In this document: in pieces, positions 23,442 to 30,684 of the stretch | How positions within the stretch are numbered: position 1 is the stretch's first letter | How the letters are laid out: every line of letters begins with the position of its first letter | The notes under the pieces: model-generated | What the model was told of the DNA's origin: nothing | Database searches by the model: none | What the model saw: only the letters and a program-made list of their open reading frames with translations | Made by a program: the position numbers and the translations under genes | NCBI GenBank assembly: GCA_026389025.1 | Contig: JAPLIQ010000003.1 | Location: 1-45,597 of the forward strand | Source: Candidatus Babelota bacterium | GTDB taxonomy: Bacteria; Babelota; Babeliae; Babelales; Chromulinivoraceae | Reading direction: 5' to 3' | DNA: 45,597 bases

Positions 23442-26111
23442 ATGAGTGATTTTCTAGCACTATTTCAACAAGGCATAGATTTTTTATCGAATGCTTACAT
23501 TATCATACCGATACAACTTATCTCTTTTGGTATTCTTTCAAGAATTATAACAAAATTAACAACATCTCTGTTTGCACATAATAATTTAAAAAATCATAAA
23601 ACGCTGCTTCTTCTTTTTATGGTTCCTTTAGTCGCTATCATGATCGATAATATCTATTGGATAACTAAATGCATCGTTCCAAAAACAACTATTGCTCGCT
23701 CTGTTAACTGTCTTGCTTGGATCTTCAGCTGCATTAAATTTCATAGTTTTATTTTATTCTTAGAGCGACTCACCGATAAAAATTTTTATTTAAAATTTTA
23801 TCACAAGGTCTTTTTTGTCTTTGAACTTGCTTTATCCTGCTCCTTTATAATCAGCACCATACACCAAATCAAGCATGGCACACCTTTTCCATTTGTAATC
23901 AACCTTTATTACATCATGACCGTTTTTTGGTTTATCAGCACAATCATTATTTTAAAGGGACTGTCTGCTCAATCGCTGCCAATTGTTTTAAAACAACAAC
24001 TTAAAATTCTTTTTTTCTATCTTTTGTGTCCACACCTTATTTGTATTTTAATCGAACTTTTACCAATCGTACTTTTTGCAAAATCACAAATTGTCGCATT
24101 CTCAAACTTAAGTACCATTTTCATTACTGCAAGTTTGTATTATTGCTTTAAAAAAATCATGCAATTCCGCTTCCTTAACTTATCAGAGCACGTTCAGGCA
24201 AAGCAAAACATGACTATTACCACTGATTTCAAAGAAATAATGGAACAGATCAATATAGCTGGCAATGAAGGTGAAATTGAGCCCATAGTACAAAATTTCT
24301 TTCAAGAGCAGTTCCTCATTTCAAAATCACGCATTACCACTTACATACGATCTAAAAATGAGCCTGAAAATACGACGCAGCAAGAGATCGAGAGCTTTTT
24401 AAACAATGATCATGCAACCTTTAAGCCGGTTGAACTTTTTATAAAGCATAAAATTTTAGTCAGACATGAAATTGAATTTGATGAATTTTATACCAACAAC
24501 CCGATCATTACAGAACTTTCACAGTTTTTAAAAACTATCGATTGTGATATTTTCTTACCAATTTTAAATAATAAAAAATTGATCGGTTACGTTACGGTTA
24601 TGAGTGACAAAGCACAAACTATTTACAACCTTGACCAACAGAATAAAATGATCGTGCTTGCTCAATTTTTAGCTCCAGCAATTTATTTGCTTCAGCACAA
24701 CAATGTGTATGTCATGCTCCAGGAAACTAAAGAAATCAAAGAAGAACTGTATGCAAAACACCAAGAAATCAATCAATACAAAGAAAGTATTAAAAAACTT
24801 TTAAAAGATCGTGTTGAAAATCATATCGGCGTTATTTTCTACAAGAGCAAACATTTTTCATTTAAAAATGCTGAAGCTCAAAAGCTTTTAGGCATTAATC
24901 CAAACCTACAACCATCTCACAGCACAAGCGCTACGCTCAGCAACTTTGCACAACAAATTGAACGCTTTCAAACAGCTCAAACAACTCATATGACCATGCA
25001 TGATGGTTCAAAATTAATAATTTCTGGTATGCCGCACGCAGAAACTTCTGGTGGCGTGCTGCTTATTTTAAGAAATCCTGAAGCAACAGACATCATCAAA
25101 ATGCAATTTGATGCCCTTAAAGATCCTTCTAAGCGTGATTATTTGTTGTACCTTGAAACAACAAAAGCTGGTCAATCGATTAATAAACTATTGCCAAGCA
25201 ATCACGAAACTATCTTGAATGCAAAAATCCAACTGCTCGAAGCAGCTCTTCAAAAAGGCGCTTTGCTCCTTGAAATGCATCAAGATGATATCAATCCGAT
25301 AGTTGAAGTTGTTCATCAGATGAGTGGCAAAGAAACACTACACATCTTGACACTGCAGCAAGGACAACAAGAATGCGCTGTAAAACTGTTTGGCATCAAC
25401 CCACTTTTAAGCCATGAGCGAGAGATAGCTCTTTTGGAAAAACATACGACAGGCACACTCGTCATTAAAAACGTTGAACTGCTCGATGTCACTTCACAAC
25501 AAAAATTAGCTTATTTTATTCGTTATGGAATTTTTTCACCTCTCAAAAGTGAGCAGCGTAAATTTAGTAGCGCTCGAATCATTTGCTCGACAAGTCACAA
25601 ATTACAAACACTTGTACATGATGGCTTGATCGTCCCAGAGCTGTACAACGAACTTAAAAGAAATTCTCAAAATTCTATTTTGCGCCTGCCATCACTGGTG
25701 ACCATGGACCATCAAGAGCTTTCGCTTATCATTGATGGGTTCATGTATCAAAACTTACAAGATGCTGGTAGCAAAAGTCTAACTCCTCTCAACTACAAAG
25801 AAAAAGAGGCTTTGATTGAAAAACGCATCCCGAGTTTGTTTGAATTTAAACAAAAAATCCAAACGCTTATGATGATGAAATCAACGCAGTCTGGCATAAG
25901 CCAAGAAGAAAAATTAAGCGGCCCTAAAATGTTTGATAGTTCATGTCCTGAATTGCAACTGGCTACGCAGCTTGGCAAACACGCACTTAAAGATATTCAA
26001 CTTATGACATCTTTGTGGAAAAAATTAGGCAGTCAAACAAAAATTGCTGATTTACTTGGCGTTAACAGGTCATCGGTTAATAGACGTTGCAAGGATTTTC
26101 ATTTGATTTAG
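23442..26111 (+). CDS. Seven-TM regulator with degenerate NtrC-type ATPase and Fis-type HTH
   Basis: An 889-residue protein. Seven hydrophobic helices lie within about residues 15-240. A GAF-like segment follows (about 260-415), then a short coiled coil (425-455) and a PAS-like region (455-550). Residues about 595-770 align by eye with the sigma54-activator AAA+ domain: G-T-L-V-I-K-N-V-E-L-L (671-681) stands where G-T-L-F-L-D-E-I occurs, and A-R-I-I-C-S-T-S, P-E-L-Y-N-E-L and L-R-L-P-S-L match the later landmarks. The Walker A position reads E-M-H-Q-D-D-I-N, the Walker B acidic pair is K-N, and the GAFTGA loop is absent. The last 35 residues are an HTH (K-I-A-D-L-L-G-V-N-R-S-S-V-N-R-R). It probably senses a membrane signal and binds DNA without ATP hydrolysis. 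Confidence 0.8.
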   Translation: MSDFLALFQQGIDFLSNAYIIIPIQLISFGILSRIITKLTTSLFAHNNLKNHKTLLLLFMVPLVAIMIDNIYWITKCIVPKTTIARSVNCLAWIFSCIKFHSFILFLERLTDKNFYLKFYHKVFFVFELALSCSFIISTIHQIKHGTPFPFVINLYYIMTVFWFISTIIILKGLSAQSLPIVLKQQLKILFFYLLCPHLICILIELLPIVLFAKSQIVAFSNLSTIFITASLYYCFKKIMQFRFLNLSEHVQAKQNMTITTDFKEIMEQINIAGNEGEIEPIVQNFFQEQFLISKSRITTYIRSKNEPENTTQQEIESFLNNDHATFKPVELFIKHKILVRHEIEFDEFYTNNPIITELSQFLKTIDCDIFLPILNNKKLIGYVTVMSDKAQTIYNLDQQNKMIVLAQFLAPAIYLLQHNNVYVMLQETKEIKEELYAKHQEINQYKESIKKLLKDRVENHIGVIFYKSKHFSFKNAEAQKLLGINPNLQPSHSTSATLSNFAQQIERFQTAQTTHMTMHDGSKLIISGMPHAETSGGVLLILRNPEATDIIKMQFDALKDPSKRDYLLYLETTKAGQSINKLLPSNHETILNAKIQLLEAALQKGALLLEMHQDDINPIVEVVHQMSGKETLHILTLQQGQQECAVKLFGINPLLSHEREIALLEKHTTGTLVIKNVELLDVTSQQKLAYFIRYGIFSPLKSEQRKFSSARIICSTSHKLQTLVHDGLIVPELYNELKRNSQNSILRLPSLVTMDHQELSLIIDGFMYQNLQDAGSKSLTPLNYKEKEALIEKRIPSLFEFKQKIQTLMMMKSTQSGISQEEKLSGPKMFDSSCPELQLATQLGKHALKDIQLMTSLWKKLGSQTKIADLLGVNRSSVNRRCKDFHLI

Positions 26112-26134
26112 ATTAGGCAAAAGGGAGAAACGCA

Positions 26135-27064
26135 ATGAAGTATGATCAAGCCTATGAAAAAAAAGAAGATTTCTTAACTCATTTAGACGTTGAACGTAAC
26201 GTCGCTTTAAACACCTATAAATCATATCAATATGATTTAAATCAATTTTTCACATTCTGGAAAAAAACAAACGACGCTCATCCAGCATCATCGTTTACCA
26301 TGCAAGAAATCCTAGAAAAATTTTTCATGCATTTGTACACACTCAAAATACAAAAAAGTTCTATTGCTCGCAAAATTGCCTGCTTTAAATCGTACGGCAC
26401 CTATCTTCACAGCTGCAATATTTTAATCAACTTAAAATTGACGGCACCTCGCATTGATAAAAAATTACCAAGTTATTTGACCCTTGAAGAAATCACCTAC
26501 CTTCTCGATACTTTGCCTGACAAAGATTATCCAACCAAGCGTCCTTTACGCGATAGAGCTATGCTTGAAACTTTATACGCGACCGGAGTACGATGCTCGG
26601 AGCTGACCGGTATGAAACTTTCTGACATCGACTTTGACCAAAAATCTATTTTGATAACGGGAAAAGGTAACAAGCAACGGATTGTACTTTTTGGAGAAAA
26701 AGCCAAAGAAAAAATGTTGCGCTACCTGAGAGAAGAACGCGTTATCGATTTACAAAATCATGACAATGATTATTTTTTCGTGAGCACGAGTGGTAATAAG
26801 TTTATGGATCGCTCGCTGCAAGATATTTTTAGCAAGCTCAGCAAAAAATTACCTCATAAAAAAATACTAACTCCTCATAAACTTCGTCATTCATTTGCAA
26901 CACATTTGCTCAATGCCGGCATGAATTTACGAGCGCTTCAAGAACTGTTGGGCCATGCGTCACTGTCAACAACTGAACGGTACACGCACATTGCAACTAA
27001 AGATTTAAAAGAGTTGTACCAAAGAATTAATCCGATGGCGTTTTTGAGTGAGAAAAGCGAGTAA
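26135..27064 (+). CDS. Tyrosine recombinase of the XerC/XerD family
   Basis: A 309-residue site-specific recombinase, likely acting at dif to resolve chromosome dimers. The N-terminal SAM-like DNA-binding domain covers about 1-100. The catalytic residues are all present: R153 (G-V-R-C-S-E-L), K177 (G-K-G-N-K), H248 and R251 (H-K-L-R-H), H274 (L-G-H-A-S) and the nucleophile Y283 (E-R-Y-T-H). AAAGGGAGAAA precedes the ATG, 23 bp after the regulator gene, so the two may share a transcript. Only one Xer gene is visible here; whether the genome uses XerC/D or a single XerH/S-like enzyme cannot be told. Confidence 0.95.
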   Translation: MKYDQAYEKKEDFLTHLDVERNVALNTYKSYQYDLNQFFTFWKKTNDAHPASSFTMQEILEKFFMHLYTLKIQKSSIARKIACFKSYGTYLHSCNILINLKLTAPRIDKKLPSYLTLEEITYLLDTLPDKDYPTKRPLRDRAMLETLYATGVRCSELTGMKLSDIDFDQKSILITGKGNKQRIVLFGEKAKEKMLRYLREERVIDLQNHDNDYFFVSTSGNKFMDRSLQDIFSKLSKKLPHKKILTPHKLRHSFATHLLNAGMNLRALQELLGHASLSTTERYTHIATKDLKELYQRINPMAFLSEKSE

Positions 27065-27146
27065 AAAAATAAACTTGCTTGTGCATTCCTACCAAAAAAG
27101 ATATTTTCTTTTATACCCATAAAAAATATCTTAAACCAAGGCCGCA

Positions 27147-28895
27147 ATGTTCTCACTACATAACATGTATGATAAAAAACTCATCCACCTTTCATGGCTC
27201 ATTTTGCTCTACTTTGGCGTCATTACTCTCAGACTCGGGTATCTTCAAATTATTCAGTACCAACGCTTTGCCACATCAGGTGAAAAAAACTTTTTACGTT
27301 TCAAAACTGTTCCAGCACAACGTGGAAATATTTTAGACTGCAATGGCGTGCCCATGGCAATGAATCAACCGGTCACAGAGCTGATCTGGAAAGGAACTGG
27401 CTGCTCGCCACTTACGCAGCCGCAAGAAAAAGCAATCAATAAAATCAATGAAGTTTTAGGCTACGAACCAATACCGCTGCAAAAAATTAAACGTGCTGAA
27501 AAATTCTCTACTGAAATAGTCATAGCAGAAAGCATCACGAGCGAACAATTAAGCCTGATAGCAGAACAGTGCTCAGATGTTTTAAATCTTACGTTTAAAA
27601 CGAGATTTGAACGGTTCTACCCATACGACACACTTGCAAGTCACATCCTGGGATACCTTGGAGACATGCAAGCTGCCACATCGGGAAAAATGGGTCTTGA
27701 AAAAATTTGTGAGGAAACTTTACGCGGAGATCCTGGAATTTTACGTCAATCGATTAACTCATTTGGCTCACTGCTTGACTGCCAAGAAATTAAACAAGGC
27801 AGCGCAGGCGAAGATATTAAAACAAGCATTGACCTTGATATTCAGCTTATGCTTGAAAGCGCTATGGCTGATCAAATTGAAGGCTCATGCATCGTGCTTG
27901 ATCCAAAAACTGGACTGATCAAAGGTTTAGTTTCTAAGCCAAACTTTCAACCAACTATTTTTTCTAAAAAACTATCTCCCCAAGAGTGGCAAGAGATGCA
28001 GCAACAGAAAATATTTTTAAATCGCGTGTTTAATGCAAGCTATCCTCCAGCATCTGTTTTCAAATTAGTAACGATTGCTACCGCACTTGAAGAAAAATTA
28101 ATGACAACTCAAACGACTTTTGTCTGTAATGGATTTCATACGTTTAAAGATCGAAAATATTACTGCCACAAACATAATGGCCATGGAAGAATTTCAGCAG
28201 AAGAGTGTCTTGCTTTTTCATGCAACATTCCATTTTATGAAATGGCTAAACATATGCATATCGACACCCTTGCGAGCTATGCTTTTGAATTTGGACTGGG
28301 GAGCAAAACAAATGTTCCTTTTTCAGAGCAACATGGACTGGTACCAACCAACGAATGGAAAATTGCAAACAAAGGTGAGCGTTGGTGGACCGGGGAAACA
28401 CTTTCTGCTTCCATTGGCCAAAGCTTTTTGCTCGTCACGCCAATTCAAGTGGCATGCATGATCGGTTCTATATTTCATGGTTATTTGGTCAAGCCGCGCA
28501 TTACCATGGACAGCGAAATAGAAAAAAAACCAATTAACATCAGTAATCATACCCGTCAATTTTTACAAACGTGCATGAGATCGGTAGCCTTAACGGGAAC
28601 TGGCCGCCGCATGCATAAAGTGGGCAACCTTACTATCTATGCAAAAACAGGAACCGCACAAACCAGAACGAGACTAAACAGCGAAGATCCTGAAGAGGTT
28701 GCAACTAATCGTCTGCACAGAGAACATGCTTGGTTTGTAAGTTATTTTTATACGGATGACACTGAGCCGCTCGTGCTCGTTATGCTCCTGGAGCATGTGG
28801 GTAAATCTACTTTTGCAGTTAAGGCGTCACATCAATTTTTAGTAAGTTATATGAAATGGTTACGAAATAAAAATCTAGAAGCTGCTGGAAATTGA
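27147..28895 (+). CDS. mrdA: Penicillin-binding protein 2, peptidoglycan transpeptidase
   Basis: A 582-residue class B PBP, inner-membrane anchored with its catalytic domain in the periplasm, working with RodA in side-wall synthesis. A single TM helix lies at about 14-36 and the R-G-N-I-L-D motif at 59-64. The active-site motifs are S303-V-F-K306, S358-C-N360 and K500-T-G-T503. The sequence G-L-V-P-T-N-E-W-K with I-G-Q and T-P-I-Q-V is more like MrdA than FtsI. AAGG lies 6 bases before the ATG; an ATG six codons later is an alternative. Cys residues at 327 and 340 with nearby His recall the zinc-site region of E. coli PBP2. No rodA is in the window. Confidence 0.93.
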   Translation: MFSLHNMYDKKLIHLSWLILLYFGVITLRLGYLQIIQYQRFATSGEKNFLRFKTVPAQRGNILDCNGVPMAMNQPVTELIWKGTGCSPLTQPQEKAINKINEVLGYEPIPLQKIKRAEKFSTEIVIAESITSEQLSLIAEQCSDVLNLTFKTRFERFYPYDTLASHILGYLGDMQAATSGKMGLEKICEETLRGDPGILRQSINSFGSLLDCQEIKQGSAGEDIKTSIDLDIQLMLESAMADQIEGSCIVLDPKTGLIKGLVSKPNFQPTIFSKKLSPQEWQEMQQQKIFLNRVFNASYPPASVFKLVTIATALEEKLMTTQTTFVCNGFHTFKDRKYYCHKHNGHGRISAEECLAFSCNIPFYEMAKHMHIDTLASYAFEFGLGSKTNVPFSEQHGLVPTNEWKIANKGERWWTGETLSASIGQSFLLVTPIQVACMIGSIFHGYLVKPRITMDSEIEKKPINISNHTRQFLQTCMRSVALTGTGRRMHKVGNLTIYAKTGTAQTRTRLNSEDPEEVATNRLHREHAWFVSYFYTDDTEPLVLVMLLEHVGKSTFAVKASHQFLVSYMKWLRNKNLEAAGN

Positions 28896-28900
28896 TTCAT

Positions 28901-28939
28901 AAAAAAAGTCCCTGCTTTTTACGGCAAGGACTTTTTTTT
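28901..28939. terminator. Bidirectional terminator between mrdA and the next convergent gene
   Basis: AAAAAAAGTCC and GGACTTTTTTT form the outer stem with an inner TGC/GCA and one C-A mismatch (28901-28915/28924-28939). Both strands have a T-run, which suits the convergent genes. Confidence 0.85.
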
Positions 28940-28960
28940 ATTCTCTTATTTCTTTATAGT

Positions 28961-30511
28961 CTAAAATCCAAAACCATTTAGGACATTAATCATGCTTTTT
29001 ACCTTTGCCGCCTCTTCATCCAAGCGCGCTTTTTCTTGTGCTATTCTTGCTTCTGCTTGTTCTTTATCCTTACCTGTTTTTAATCGACTTACTCCTTGGT
29101 TGCGTTGTAACAATAGTCTTGCATCTTCTTCCTGACTAACTAAAGCTTTTAGTTTTTCTTGAAGATCTTCTGCTAGGTTTTCTATTTCTGCATCTAATGC
29201 TGCTTTATCTGCACCTGTTGTCGATTCTTCTTGCTCATCTACCAACGCCTCTAGTTTTTCCTTAACTTCTTCTGCTTGCTTTACATTCTCTTCAAAATTG
29301 TCTAACAAAGCTAAGCCGCCTTCTACGTCTAATGAATCATATGAACTACTTTTTCTGGCTGCTCTATCTGCTCGTACTTTTTCTTGGTTTACTATTTTTG
29401 CTATCTCATTTTCTAGTTTTGTTCGATCAGCTTCTGAAGCTGCTCTTTCAAAATTGCTCATACTTTTATTCAGCTTTTCTTCAAGAGCTTTTAAATCAGC
29501 TTCTAATATTTCTCGTTTTTGTTGCAATTCTTTTGTTTTATCTGATTCTATTTTTTCTTGAGCTTTTTTCAAAGCTTCTGCTTCTTTGTATTTCTTTGCA
29601 ACCTTCTGCGTACCACCATGATCTGCACTGCTTACAAACTTAACAACTTCAAGAGTACGATCAAGCTGCTGTTGCATTGCTGCTTTTCTCGAATCTTCTA
29701 AATCTCTTTCTTTTCTATCTCTTGCTTTTTGCTCTTCTCTTTCCATATCTTTAAGCATGCCAACAACATCAAGAACGTTAGAAAGTTGTTTTTTTTCAGC
29801 TCGATATTTTTCTTCTTTATTTTGCGCCGCTTGTTGTGCTAAATCTTGAACAACTTCAACAATTTTAAATACATGCTCTGAATTTTGAGCGCGTTCCGAA
29901 TGCTCTACTACTTCAACACCTTCAAACGCTTTAACAGCTGCTAGAATGAAATTTTTATCTGCGTTCGTAAATTTATAATTATTAAACCTTCTTGAATCAA
30001 GATTTTCATCTGTTACATATTTTTTTATTTTTTCAAAGGTAACATCTGATCCAAGATTGCGAGCTACTCTTCCTGCATAAATCTTTGTCCAAGCCGAAGG
30101 AAATGCTCCAATAGCTACTGGAACTCCAAACTTAGAATTAACAGCTTCAACAATGTAAGCTTTTTCTTCGTCCGTCAAATTTTGTGGAATATGAAGGTTG
30201 TTATCATTTGAATATCTTTCTATTTGATCAAAATTCAGGCTTGATCCTAAATCTTCGACTATTTCTCGAGCATTTTTTATTACCCAATCAACAAGAAATC
30301 TTCTATTGGCCAAGTCTTTTGGTGGAGTGTAAGAATTAGTATCGGTTACTAGATTTCGATGTGAACTAACATCTTTTCCGACCCACGCTGGCGGCATGTT
30401 CAACCGTTTATTCCAAGATGATGTTTTGCTGCCTGAAACAGAACCCAGAATCTCTGCTCCAACGCTCAGCAAAAAAATCGCGAGCAATAAACCTGATTTT
30501 TGTAACTTCAT
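28961..30511 (-). CDS. Exported protein: duplicated N-terminal domain, long coiled coil
   Basis: A 516-residue protein; AGGAG 6 bases before the ATG at 30511 decides the start. The signal peptide is M-K-L-Q-K-S-G-L-L-L-A-I-F-L-L. Two related segments of about 65 residues follow: one with D-L-G-S-S-L-N-F-D-Q-I-E-R-Y and L-T-D-E-E-K-A-Y-I-V-E-A-V, the next with N-L-G-S-D-V-T-F-E-K-I-K-K-Y and F-T-N-A-D-K-N-F-I-L-A-A-V. From about residue 205 to the end the chain is Glu/Lys/Ala-rich coiled coil. I recognise no family. Confidence 0.78.
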   Translation of the reverse strand: MKLQKSGLLLAIFLLSVGAEILGSVSGSKTSSWNKRLNMPPAWVGKDVSSHRNLVTDTNSYTPPKDLANRRFLVDWVIKNAREIVEDLGSSLNFDQIERYSNDNNLHIPQNLTDEEKAYIVEAVNSKFGVPVAIGAFPSAWTKIYAGRVARNLGSDVTFEKIKKYVTDENLDSRRFNNYKFTNADKNFILAAVKAFEGVEVVEHSERAQNSEHVFKIVEVVQDLAQQAAQNKEEKYRAEKKQLSNVLDVVGMLKDMEREEQKARDRKERDLEDSRKAAMQQQLDRTLEVVKFVSSADHGGTQKVAKKYKEAEALKKAQEKIESDKTKELQQKREILEADLKALEEKLNKSMSNFERAASEADRTKLENEIAKIVNQEKVRADRAARKSSSYDSLDVEGGLALLDNFEENVKQAEEVKEKLEALVDEQEESTTGADKAALDAEIENLAEDLQEKLKALVSQEEDARLLLQRNQGVSRLKTGKDKEQAEARIAQEKARLDEEAAKVKSMINVLNGFGF

Positions 30512-30610
30512 GAACAACTCCTTTTTAAAAAATTTCAGAAATATGTTTTAACTTACTCTCAAAGTTTGAAAAAAATCAACTAATTTCAAACATCTTACAT
30601 CTGCGCGCAA

Positions 30611-30657
30611 GCAAAAGGGCTTTGTCACATTTGCAACAAAGCCCTTTTGCTTTTTTT
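30611..30657 (+). terminator. Strong hairpin with T-run in plus orientation
   Basis: GCAAAAGGGCTTTGT (30611-30625) pairs with ACAAAGCCCTTTTGC (30636-30650), followed on plus by seven T. The flanking genes are both on minus; on that strand the hairpin follows the stop at 30685 but is followed by TTGCGCGC, not a T-run. It probably still ends the minus transcript, but its orientation is odd. Confidence 0.7.
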
Positions 30658-30684
30658 ATATCGATTAAAAATTAACCCACTACT

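Noticed and set aside
26135-27064. The tyrosine recombinase as a phage or integron integrase
   Set aside because: Length, motif set and neighbours (PBP2, regulator) fit XerC/D. There are no attachment repeats or phage genes nearby.
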